Assembly (NCBI GenBank): GCA_035297145.1
Contig: DATGZN010000071.1
Span: 1 to 23,599 of the forward strand
Direction of reading: 5' to 3'
Origin: QHXW01 sp035297145
GTDB lineage: Bacteria; Acidobacteriota; Terriglobia; Bryobacterales; Bryobacteraceae
Length of the DNA stretch: 23,599 bases
Positions 12,646 to 20,440 of this stretch are shown in pieces. Numbering within the stretch: position 1 is the stretch's first letter; every line of letters begins with the position of its first letter. Under the pieces are notes generated by a model. It was given only the letters and a program-made list of their open reading frames with translations, did no database searches and was not told the DNA's origin. The translations under genes and the position numbers were made by a program.

Positions 12646-15309
12646 TCAGCGGTGACACGGTGAGACTTTGCACTCTGCCAGCGGCTGGCCGCCCTGCACA
12701 AGGGAATGGGAATCCATCTTCGCCGGCCCTCGCGCTACGGGTGGTGGGTCGCTCGGCGGTCTTTGGAACCATCCGGTAAAATAGAACGAGCTGCCAGTGC
12801 CGAGCCGGCTGTCTACCCAAATGCGCCCACCCATCAAGTCCACCAGCCGCGCGGAAATCGTCAATCCAAGTCCCGTGCCTCCGTGCTTTCTACTCGTGGA
12901 ACTATTCGCCTGGCAGAACGCTCTGAAAATGCTCTCTTGTTTGTCTGGCGGAATTCCGGGGCCCGTGTCACTTACCGCGAATCTCAGCAAAACCGCACTG
13001 TCATTTTCACCTTCCACGTCCACCGCAACCTGGACAAATCCGCGATCTGTGAACTTGATCGCATTGCCGAGCAGGTTTAACAAAACCTGCCGAAGCCGCA
13101 ACGGATCGGCTAGAAGTCGGGTTGGGACGTTCGCCGAGGAGTTCCAACTAAGAGCCAGACCTTTCTGTGTAGCAGCCGTTCTCAGGAAGCGGGTGGTTTC
13201 CTCAAGTAAATGATCGATCGACACCGGAATCGGGTCCAGCTCCATCCGGCCCGCCTCGATTTTCGAGAAATCCAGAATATCGTTCAGTAGAGAGAGAAGG
13301 GATTCCGCGGAATCGGAGGCGTCGCGCAAATATTCCTGCTGCTCCTCGGGGGACGTGGTTTCCATAGCTAGCGCCGTCATCCCAAGGATCCCATTCATCG
13401 GCGTGCGGATCTCGTGACTCATGTTGGCGAGGAACTCACTCTTAGCACGGTTTGCAGCCTCAGCGGCTTCCTTGGCAAGCCGAAGTTCCGCTTCAGCGCG
13501 TATGCGTTCGGTTATGTCTCGAAAACTCCAAACGCGGATGATGCACCGTGAGAGAGCGCTTGAAGCGAGCGGCCTGGAATACCGCTCAAAAACTCTTCCT
13601 TCCAGAAATTCGAGCCGATCATAGCTCGATTGTTGGCCAGTGGCGTACAGTTCTTGGACTCTAGTCAGAAATGCGTCCGGATCCTTCAGCTGACCAACAA
13701 CAAATTCTAGTGTTCGCTTGTCATCGTTCAACATCATAATGTCGCGAGGGATTTTCCACATCTCTGCAAAATTTCTGTTGTAGGTAATGATCTTTCCGTG
13801 GGCATCCGCGACCAGAATGCCATTCTCCGTGGATTCCAGTGTCTCCCTGAGCATCTCGGTTTGTTGCTGGACGCGCCGCCGTAACAACCAGACCCACACT
13901 GCAGTCGCCAGAACGAACACGGCCAGGAGACCCACGAGCGCCAATAACCGGCCCAGAGACCACCAAGAAGGCCGTGCCAAGATCACGATATCAGCGGGGG
14001 AGGACAGCAGAAGACGGAAGCCGTGGGCGACATGTGCTTCGTCGGCTTCTGCCACACAGACTCCGGTCAATTGAATTCGCCCACCCTCTTCAAGGAAGTC
14101 CAGTGCACGATGCCCAACCTCCAAACTGGCTTCGACCGTTACGGATCCAGATTGGACTGTAAGTACCTCTTCCCGCTGTTCGCGTGATCGTCCGAGAAGA
14201 AGACCATCAATCCTCACAAGACTAGCGTTGCATTCACCATTTAGCGCTCGTTGAGCGGTCATAGACACCGGAGAGGGCACTGGGCCATGACCGAGATTCC
14301 TAAAAACACCGTGATCTAATACATGGGTATATTGCCCGACAGCCGGGAAGCCCACAACCGTCACGCGGTCACCTGGTTGGAGCTGCGTGGTCTGTCGCGT
14401 CAAGACATTGATATTGCCAGTGGCATCCTGAACAAACAGTTCCTTGCCTGACCTCTGCAATGTAACAATACCCTCGATCCTAACAAGGTGACCGGATGAA
14501 TTCTTCAAGTTGAAGCGCAGGACGCTGGAAATCGGTTGTAAGGGAATTGCGAAGGTATCGGCTGGCGGAGGCTCAAGGATTTCGAGTTGCCGCCGGTCAG
14601 GAACGAACAGCCGCACACCTACCCATTCATTTCTTTGATTGTAGATCGCGCCAGCAACCCCACGGAGCTGTACACGGGAGTTCACCAATCTCTCGACTTC
14701 GCTTTCGGACATCCAGGGAACTCGCGCCAGCAACGAGCCACCGCTGACTGCCACAACCATAGCCTGGCTTACATCGACCGCAGGTGGAATCGGAATCTCG
14801 TCCCTCACCACTGCTTGTACGATGCCCTCGACTTCAGCCCATTGGCTGTCCTCCTCTGTCGATGCTAATTGTTCGAAGGATAGGCGCTTTGGCACGGGCA
14901 TCCGACCCTGTCCGATAACCCGAAGCTGCACGTTATTGATTTGAGGAGCAAAGTCGGGACACTCCGTGATGCCGTTCAAGTCGACCAGATCGCCAGCATG
15001 CACACTGTGCGATACACCGGGGGCCAGAGCCGCAATCCCGGCACTCGTATCCTGCAAGAACAAGGCAAAGTCATCAACGTATGTGACCACTCCGCGTAAG
15101 CGGACAGTATAGCCAAGGTTCGCCTGTTCCGTCGTCAATACTCTTACTTTCTGTGCTTGTGTAAGGACTGGAAGGGGGGGCGCTGACTTCGCGTCTTGTC
15201 CAGGTAAGACTGGTGGGTTACCAAGAGAAACGATAACTGCGAGGATCCAAGCTCGCCTACTAGGGGCCAGCGGGATGAGCGATATGCACACCGGTCGAAA
15301 CGACTTCAT
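12646..15309 (-). CDS. Membrane sensor histidine kinase with OB-fold-like periplasmic region
   Basis: The protein has 887 residues from ATG 15309; an upstream TTG at 15351 is a weaker choice. A signal/anchor sequence ('AWILAVIVSLGNPPVLPG') is followed by about 400 periplasmic residues with repeated beta-rich blocks such as 'RLRGVVTYVDDFALFLQD' and 'RIEGIVTLQRSGKELFVQD', which look like tandem OB-fold domains. A transmembrane helix lies near 450-475. Then come a PAS domain ('NGILVADAHGKIITYN'), HisKA with H632 in 'SHEIRTPMNGILGM', and an ATPase domain with 'NLLGNAIKF', 'DTGPGIPP' and 'GGTGLGLTI'. It ends about 35 residues after the ATPase domain, without the receiver often fused in such kinases. 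The upstream orphan receiver (15711) is a candidate partner. The IS66 element lies 133 bp beyond the stop and does not truncate it. Confidence 0.88.
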   Translation of the reverse strand: MKSFRPVCISLIPLAPSRRAWILAVIVSLGNPPVLPGQDAKSAPPLPVLTQAQKVRVLTTEQANLGYTVRLRGVVTYVDDFALFLQDTSAGIAALAPGVSHSVHAGDLVDLNGITECPDFAPQINNVQLRVIGQGRMPVPKRLSFEQLASTEEDSQWAEVEGIVQAVVRDEIPIPPAVDVSQAMVVAVSGGSLLARVPWMSESEVERLVNSRVQLRGVAGAIYNQRNEWVGVRLFVPDRRQLEILEPPPADTFAIPLQPISSVLRFNLKNSSGHLVRIEGIVTLQRSGKELFVQDATGNINVLTRQTTQLQPGDRVTVVGFPAVGQYTHVLDHGVFRNLGHGPVPSPVSMTAQRALNGECNASLVRIDGLLLGRSREQREEVLTVQSGSVTVEASLEVGHRALDFLEEGGRIQLTGVCVAEADEAHVAHGFRLLLSSPADIVILARPSWWSLGRLLALVGLLAVFVLATAVWVWLLRRRVQQQTEMLRETLESTENGILVADAHGKIITYNRNFAEMWKIPRDIMMLNDDKRTLEFVVGQLKDPDAFLTRVQELYATGQQSSYDRLEFLEGRVFERYSRPLASSALSRCIIRVWSFRDITERIRAEAELRLAKEAAEAANRAKSEFLANMSHEIRTPMNGILGMTALAMETTSPEEQQEYLRDASDSAESLLSLLNDILDFSKIEAGRMELDPIPVSIDHLLEETTRFLRTAATQKGLALSWNSSANVPTRLLADPLRLRQVLLNLLGNAIKFTDRGFVQVAVDVEGENDSAVLLRFAVSDTGPGIPPDKQESIFRAFCQANSSTSRKHGGTGLGLTISARLVDLMGGRIWVDSRLGTGSSFYFTGWFQRPPSDPPPVARGPAKMDSHSLVQGGQPLAECKVSPCHR

Positions 15310-15710
15310 GGCGGTCTCGGACCTTAACACCGAGCTTTTGCGAGTCGCCAAACGCGCGTCGTTCCTCGCAATGTTCTACAACCAGTCTGCTCGCGCGACC
15401 AGGGGCCAAGCAATATTCCAGAAGTTAACGCGGCCAAGTTATCCGAGGTTAGTTATGAGCGTGGCGGAACGGGTTGTGCCGACCGAAATGGGCGATCAAG
15501 GGATCACGCCTTCAAGTCCGGTTCTAATCGTTTGAGCCCTGAACCGGTCGCCGACGCTTATGATCTCTTCGATCCCCGTATCTGGCCCGCGAGCAAAAGG
15601 CTGAGCATCGGAACGAAGTTGGCGGGGAGGTCGTAACCTCTATGATCTCAAACAGATCGGGATTTGTGAGATACACAAGTGACGTCACTCAGCCTAACAC
15701 TTGTGCTTCC
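15310..15710. other. Gene-free stretch upstream of the sensor kinase
   Basis: No convincing gene on either strand. It contains copy 2 of the dispersed repeat (15514-15551) and a hairpin just after the receiver gene (15666-15714). The kinase promoter should lie here, but I see no strong -35/-10 pair. Confidence 0.5.
15514..15551 (+). repeat. 38-bp dispersed repeat, copy 2
   Basis: Differs from 6866-6903 at three of 38 positions, same strand. The two copies bracket the secreted-protein gene, the IS66 element and the OB-fold kinase gene. Confidence 0.7.
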
Positions 15711-15714
15711 TCAC
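15666..15714 (-). terminator. Hairpin with embedded palindrome at the 3' end of the receiver gene
   Basis: GTGAG (15666-15670) pairs with CTCAC (15710-15714), and CACAAGTG (15674-15681) with CACTTGTG (15698-15705). The competing 12-bp palindrome AGTGACGTCACT occupies 15678-15689. The outer arm overlaps the receiver stop codon, so this fits a transcript 3'-end structure. It has no T-tract. Confidence 0.4.
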
Positions 15715-16202
15715 GATGCTTCGGCCGCCAGAGCGACTTTACATTTAAAGCGTTCCTTCCGCGCTGGGAGCCGCACTGGCCCACCCCAAGCTCGCCACGC
15801 TCCACTGACAACTCGCATGACTTCAGTCCTGTCATAAGGCTTTGCCAGCACATCGTAGGCACCCAGGTTCAGGGCTTCGGCCCACAGGCGTTCGTCTGCA
15901 AGCTGCGACGTCACAATGAGAGATGGCGGATCGGCCAGGATGGTCACCTGTTCGAGCACGTCCTTCCACGAACCCGGCGGCAAATCCCGCTCACAGACGA
16001 CAACTTCGAATTGACGCTGCCGCAGAGCAGTAAGCCCGGAGGCAAGCGTGGCGCAGGACTTTACTGTGAAGGTACCGCTCGGCTTTAGCGTTCCTTGCAA
16101 GCGATTGAGAATGTTTTGCAGAAAGAAGTGATCCTCGTCCATCGGGCTTATCGACAGAACTGGAACAATTCCGTTCGTCGTGATCTCGGGGGTGTTTTTC
16201 AT
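15711..16202 (-). CDS. Stand-alone atypical receiver-domain protein
   Basis: The product has 163 residues from ATG 16202, chosen because GGAAGGA lies seven bases upstream; the more distal ATG at 16226 has its GGAG directly abutting. Receiver features: acidic cluster 'PMDEDHF' near the first strand, 'VTSQLADE' supplying the Thr/Ser position, and 'DVLAKPYD' with the conserved Lys. The phosphoacceptor strand reads 'EVVVCERDLPPGSW', which puts Glu71 where Asp is normally phosphorylated. There is no output domain. It therefore looks like a phosphorylation-independent or constitutively 'on' receiver. The neighbouring DUF2934 and kinase genes suggest a signalling partnership, unproven. Confidence 0.75.
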   Translation of the reverse strand: MKNTPEITTNGIVPVLSISPMDEDHFFLQNILNRLQGTLKPSGTFTVKSCATLASGLTALRQRQFEVVVCERDLPPGSWKDVLEQVTILADPPSLIVTSQLADERLWAEALNLGAYDVLAKPYDRTEVMRVVSGAWRAWGGPVRLPARKERFKCKVALAAEAS

Positions 16203-16409
16203 GACGGCATCCTTCCCATCACGCATCTCCTCTTCCCCGGAGCCGGAGAAGAACGAGGGAAATAGGTGGCAGCTATGCTGTTCGGGTTTGTTCGTTTAAC
16301 AGGTCTTGTGCGGATCCGATGGGACCACCTCTCCCGACTGTTTTCGCTCATTGAAGTGCTCTCCCTACTCGTCCACACGAGTGCGGTTGCCCTCGTTCGG
16401 TCTGGCACT

Positions 16410-16619
16410 TCACTGTCTGGTTTGCAGTTCTCGTTCTGCACGCAACCAGTCCTCTTCAAGTGATCCGTGCGGTCCTCCTCGGTCCAACCAGAGTTGGTAG
16501 GCGAGTGTGGCAATTTGCTCTGTCTCTTTTTGTCCGTTGCCGTCGATCCGCGCGCATGCATTTAGTGTTTTCGTGCTTGGATCGATTGTTGGGTCGGGCT
16601 TGTTCCGTTGTTTGACCAT
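16410..16619 (-). CDS. DUF2934 family small protein
   Basis: The product has 69 residues. The C-terminal half, 'EQIATLAYQLWLDRGGPHGS' followed by 'LEEDWLRAEREL', is the DUF2934 signature: a short helical motif with 'A-Y-x-L-W-x-x-R-G-x-P' and 'W-x-x-A-E'. The N-terminal half is polar and basic. AAGGGA seven bases before the ATG supports the start. Members are common in acidobacteria and soil proteobacteria, and their role is unknown. It lies on the same strand as the signalling genes around it, 156 bp after the hybrid kinase. Confidence 0.8.
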   Translation of the reverse strand: MVKQRNKPDPTIDPSTKTLNACARIDGNGQKETEQIATLAYQLWLDRGGPHGSLEEDWLRAERELQTRQ

Positions 16620-16775
16620 GACGTGTTCCCTTCTTTCGCTAGCGCTGCGGTGCTTTTCCGCTGGCTACGATAGGCGATCCCGAGCGTGTCTAGAATCTGG
16701 GAGGCGTTCGTAGCCGCCGCAAGTCATGGTGCGCCCATTTTGATCGCATAATTAACACTTCGTAACAAGATATTC

Positions 16776-18839
16776 TCAGGCGCCCAAAGACGCAGACATT
16801 GCGTTACCGTGGGATCCCTTTTCTACGGTATCCAGTACCTCCCGGATCTTACCGAGTAAGCGTTCTGGTGTGAATGGTTTGGTTATTAGCGAGACGTTCG
16901 GGGGTAGTGGTTCCTGATTCCAAATTGCGTCCCCCTGGTAACCGGACATAAACTGCACCGCGGTATCCGAACGCGACGACCTCAGCTGCTCGGCGAGAAC
17001 GTAACCATTCATCCCGGGCATTACTATGTCGGTCAACATCAGTTGGATCGGACCGGGATGTCGCTCAGCTATCAGGAGTGCTTCAGCGCCGCTGTCGGCC
17101 TCCAACACGGTATAACCCTGGCCTCGGAGGATCTGGGAAGTCAGATGCCGTAATTGATCATCGTCCTCGACAAGGAGAACGGTTTCCATACCACGAGTTC
17201 CCTTGACCTCAGCCAGCGGTTCGGCGCACGCCTTAACGGCTCCCTCGACCCTTGGCAGGTAAATCTTGACGGTACTTCCCATTCCCTGTTTACTGTCCAC
17301 CGAGATATGTCCATTGTGTAGTTTGACTATCCCGTAGACAGTCGACAATCCCAAGCCCGTACCCTTACCCTGCTCCTTAGTGGTGAAGAAGGGCTCGAAC
17401 ATCCGAGCTTTAGTCTGCGCGTCCATTCCGCATCCCGTATCGCTAACGCTCAACATCACGTAAGGGCCTGACTGAACTCCTACATGGCTGCGGGCGTACT
17501 CGTCATCCAAGCTGACATTGGTCGCTTGAACGCTGATAGTGCCGCCCTTGGGCATGGCGTCGCGAGCGTTGACTGCCAGGTTCATGATGACCTGCCCAAT
17601 CTGCCCCCCGTCGACCTTGACAAGCCCGAGCCCAGTTTCAACACTCGTGATCAGCCGAATATCCTCACCGATCAAACGATGCAGAAGCTCCTTAATGTCT
17701 GCCACTACCGTGTTCAAATCAGTCACCTTTAGCTGCACAACCTGGCGGCGGCTGAAGGCAAGCAACCGCGCGGTTAACGTGGCGGCCCTCTCTCCGGCCG
17801 TCTTGATTTCGTTGATCTCGCGGCGCATAGGATCGTGGTCTCCAAGTCCGTTCAGTAGGATCTCACAGTAACCGAATATGACGGTTAATAGATTATTGAA
17901 GTCGTGAGCCACACCGCCTGCCAGACTGCCGACTGCTTCCATCTTTTGAGCCTGAAGGAACTGTTCTTCCAAATGCTTTCGCTCGGTGATATCTTGAACG
18001 ACTGAGATGAAATACTTAGGATCGCCCGAAGAGTGGCGCACGAGCGCATCCGTAAGATTGATCCAGACCAGAGAACCATCCTTCCGGACATAGCGCTTCT
18101 CCATCAAGTACGACTGTATTTCTCCGGTGAGCATCCGGTGCACATGCGCCTGGTCCGCCTCCAGATCGCCGGGATAAGTGATGTTCTGAAACTTCCCCGC
18201 TAGCAACTCCTCGGGCGAGTAGCCAACAATTTCGCAGAACTTGTGGTTGATACGCAGCAACTGTCCATCGGGGGATACATGAGCGATACCGACCGCAGCT
18301 TGATCAAATGTTAGTCGGAATCGTTCTTCGCTCTCACGCAACGCTTGGGCTCCTCGCTTGCGCTCGGTGATGTCGCGAACGTTGCACTGGATTACTTTCT
18401 TGCCGTTAACCTCGTAGACATTGCTGACAAACTCCACTTCAATGCGTTCTCCAGATTTGTGTCGCAGCGGTAGGTTCTCATAACGCACATACCATTCCTG
18501 CTGGAGTCTCTCAAAAGTGCGCCTGCACAGTTCGACATCTTCAAATAGGCCGATGTCCCAGAGCTTCTGGTTCAAAAACTCCTCGCGAGAGCACCCCAAG
18601 ATCTCTTCGAGGAATGGATTCACGTCCGTAATCTTTCCGGTGTCCGCATCGAGAAGCAGTATTCCATCTCTTGCAGCTTCAAACAGGCGCCGGAATCGCG
18701 TTTCGGAGGCGACCAGCAACCTGCGTTCCATTTCGTCGCGCGATACGGTTTCCTCAGAAACCGGGGAATGCGAACTCTTCAATGGTGGGGAGGTTTGAGG
18801 CTCCGTGTCCAGAACATCCTTCACACCTTTTTCAAGCAT
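16776..18839 (-). CDS. Soluble hybrid histidine kinase (PAS-PAS-HisKA-ATPase-receiver)
   Basis: The product has 687 residues and no transmembrane helix or signal peptide. Two PAS domains are visible at about 45-160 ('DGILLLDADTGKITDVNP') and 170-290 ('VGIAHVSPDGQLLRINHKF'), each ending in 'DITERK'. The HisKA is of the 'GGVAHDFNNLLTVIFGY' type with H312. The ATPase domain has 'NLAVNARDAMPKGG', 'DTGCGMD' and 'GKGTGLGLSTVYGIV'. The C-terminal receiver has 'LLVEDDDQLR', phosphoacceptor D604 in 'TDIVMPGMNG' and the Lys in 'ITKPF'. TAGGAG precedes the ATG at normal spacing. It starts 12 nt after the sigma-factor gene, so the two form an operon. It probably senses a cytoplasmic cue and passes phosphate internally, then onward to an unknown partner. 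Confidence 0.93.
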   Translation of the reverse strand: MLEKGVKDVLDTEPQTSPPLKSSHSPVSEETVSRDEMERRLLVASETRFRRLFEAARDGILLLDADTGKITDVNPFLEEILGCSREEFLNQKLWDIGLFEDVELCRRTFERLQQEWYVRYENLPLRHKSGERIEVEFVSNVYEVNGKKVIQCNVRDITERKRGAQALRESEERFRLTFDQAAVGIAHVSPDGQLLRINHKFCEIVGYSPEELLAGKFQNITYPGDLEADQAHVHRMLTGEIQSYLMEKRYVRKDGSLVWINLTDALVRHSSGDPKYFISVVQDITERKHLEEQFLQAQKMEAVGSLAGGVAHDFNNLLTVIFGYCEILLNGLGDHDPMRREINEIKTAGERAATLTARLLAFSRRQVVQLKVTDLNTVVADIKELLHRLIGEDIRLITSVETGLGLVKVDGGQIGQVIMNLAVNARDAMPKGGTISVQATNVSLDDEYARSHVGVQSGPYVMLSVSDTGCGMDAQTKARMFEPFFTTKEQGKGTGLGLSTVYGIVKLHNGHISVDSKQGMGSTVKIYLPRVEGAVKACAEPLAEVKGTRGMETVLLVEDDDQLRHLTSQILRGQGYTVLEADSGAEALLIAERHPGPIQLMLTDIVMPGMNGYVLAEQLRSSRSDTAVQFMSGYQGDAIWNQEPLPPNVSLITKPFTPERLLGKIREVLDTVEKGSHGNAMSASLGA

Positions 18840-18851
18840 GGAAGTGCGCTC

Positions 18852-19400
18852 CTAACTACGCGATGGTCCCTTTGAAGAAAATAGATGGGCAACACCACCG
18901 TTTCCGCTGTATCTGCTGATCCGAACATTTGCCAGTATGGCGTTCGCACGCAGCCGAACCCGGCTGATGGCACGGTTCTTGCGCAGCCGGAACTGTGTTT
19001 CGGTCAGGTGCATCTCGAACTGGATCTGCTCCGGCGTTTGCTCCTTGAAAAAGAACCGCAGGAGTATTTCCTGGTCAAACGCCGGGAGGGTTCGGATAGC
19101 CAGCAGCGCGCCCGTGCAGCGATCCCTTTCAATCAGACGACGCTCCGGATGCCACGGAACGAACGGCACCACGCCAGGCAGGCAGCAACGCTCTCGGATG
19201 TAATCCGTAACGCGCTGCGCCCGCACCCGCAACCCGATCGTGAAACATGCCCCGTAGAGCGCACCTGGATTGCGGATCTTGTACGCGAATTCGAGCGTCC
19301 GAATGAAGGTCTCTTCGACGGCGTCCTGTTGGTCCCATGGCCGCAGTCCGCCGAACAGCTTAAAACGCATGTGGTTTAGCCATTCGTGCAGCTCCAGCAT
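18852..19400 (-). CDS. ECF-like sigma factor
   Basis: A 182-residue sigma-70-family protein with only regions 2 and 4. Region 2 covers about residues 5-70, with 'DQQDAVEETFIRTLEFAYKI' as its core. Region 4 covers about 104-150, with 'LPAFDQEILLRFFFKEQTPE' and 'TETQFRLRKNRAISRVRLR' as the HTH. The linker carries adjacent cysteines 'RERCCLPG', and a ~30-residue C-terminal extension follows region 4. ATG 19400 has no strong Shine-Dalgarno, but no in-frame ATG or GTG lies before the upstream stop. No anti-sigma gene is adjacent; instead the hybrid kinase follows after 12 nt, suggesting control through a phosphorelay. Confidence 0.8.
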   Translation of the reverse strand: MLELHEWLNHMRFKLFGGLRPWDQQDAVEETFIRTLEFAYKIRNPGALYGACFTIGLRVRAQRVTDYIRERCCLPGVVPFVPWHPERRLIERDRCTGALLAIRTLPAFDQEILLRFFFKEQTPEQIQFEMHLTETQFRLRKNRAISRVRLRANAILANVRISRYSGNGGVAHLFSSKGPSRS

Positions 19401-19681
19401 GGCGACATTATCGAGAGCTTGAACTTGCTCGCGACGAGTCGGCCTGCGAAGTGCTCTGATACTGGATCGGCAATGGAAGCAACTAGCATGCTATCCAAGA
19501 AAACCCTTAGATTTGGTCTAGGATATATCTGGTTCGAGATGTTGTATGTACAATATTGAACACGACTGGCACTTTTTGTTTTATGTTATTTTTCCGGAAA
19601 TTCCCGGCTTTTATTAGGTAACGACGGAGGGAATGGACGGCAGGAGCCTAGCTTCCCCACCACTCAAAGGCCTGAAGAAGC
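19401..19681. promoter_or_regulatory. AT-rich intergenic region before the sigma factor
   Basis: This 281-bp gap is markedly more AT-rich than its surroundings. It holds an inverted repeat TTGTA-TG-TACAA (19542-19553) and a near-palindrome CCGG-AAATTC-CCGG (19594-19607). Either could be an operator for the downstream sigma-factor/kinase operon. The upstream gene encodes a Crp/Fnr protein, but neither site matches TGTGA-N6-TCACA or TTGAT-N4-ATCAA. Confidence 0.3.
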
Positions 19682-20440
19682 CTATTTCTCTGGCGTGGCG
19701 GAAGCCGCGTTCGCCAGCAGTGACGTTCTGCCGGGCCCGGCGGGCTCCTGATCGAGCAGAATTACATTGAGAAGCGAACTGTGAACATGCAACCCATCGT
19801 TGTAGTCGATAAAGCCCATTTTGCGGAACTTGTTCATAAAAAAGCTGACTCTCGAACGGGTGGTACCAATCATGTCTGCCAGCGTTTGCTGGCTGATATT
19901 CGGGATCATGAGCTCGGGCTTCTCTTTCCCGAAATTTGCCAGTAGCAGAAGAACTCGCGCCAGACGCTTCTCGCTAGAGTTGAAGAGCTGATCCACTAAG
20001 TCCTCTTCCGTTCGAATGGTGCGGGCCAGCAAATGCGTTATGAAGAGTTCTGAAACCTCGTGCCTTTCATGCAGCACCCGGATCATAGCTCGCCTCTCCA
20101 CTCTCACGATTGTTGAATCGCTGATCGCTGTCGCGGTTGACACGCGGAGAGGTTGAGCGAGGCAGGTTTCCCCGAAAAAGTCGCCAGTCCCCAGTATTGC
20201 GAGGATTGCTTCGCGTCCTGCCTTCGATACCACCGTGACCTTGACCTTGCCCTTCTGGAGGTAAAACACTGCGTCCGCAGGCTGACCTTGCGAGAAGACA
20301 ATCCGCCCCGCCGCGTAATCAGCAATTGTCTTTCCTTGGCCGACCTTTTCCAAGAATCTCTTGGGGTCAAAGGGCAGGTCTGTGTTCGGTTTGTTTGCAG
20401 CTGTCCGGGCCGACAGCCGCTCGGGTCTTTGAGTTATCAA
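19682..20440 (-). CDS. Crp/Fnr-family transcription regulator
   Basis: The product has 252 residues from TTG 20440, where GAGG lies six bases upstream; a TTG at 20452 lacks such a site. The N-terminal cyclic-nucleotide-binding fold (about 35-150) has 'GDFFGETCLAQPLRVSTATA', in which the FGE and the Arg that contact the ligand phosphate in CRP are retained. The dimer helix follows, then an HTH at about 183-206 ('ISQQTLADMIGTTRSRVSFF'). The Fnr-type N-terminal cysteine cluster is absent, so it is not an iron-sulfur oxygen sensor. Whether it binds cAMP is not certain. It is upstream of, and on the same strand as, the sigma-factor operon, which it may regulate. Confidence 0.9.
   Translation of the reverse strand: MITQRPERLSARTAANKPNTDLPFDPKRFLEKVGQGKTIADYAAGRIVFSQGQPADAVFYLQKGKVKVTVVSKAGREAILAILGTGDFFGETCLAQPLRVSTATAISDSTIVRVERRAMIRVLHERHEVSELFITHLLARTIRTEEDLVDQLFNSSEKRLARVLLLLANFGKEKPELMIPNISQQTLADMIGTTRSRVSFFMNKFRKMGFIDYNDGLHVHSSLLNVILLDQEPAGPGRTSLLANAASATPEK

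Noticed and set aside
15505..15545. TTCAAGTCC resembling a tRNA T-loop within the second copy of the dispersed repeat
   Set aside because: The flanking bases do not pair as a T-stem, there is no acceptor, D or anticodon arm, and the first copy lacks the TTC.
19567..19582. TGGCAC followed by a T-rich run, resembling a sigma-54 -24 element
   Set aside because: No GC doublet or TTGCA at the required distance, and it points away from the gene it would serve.
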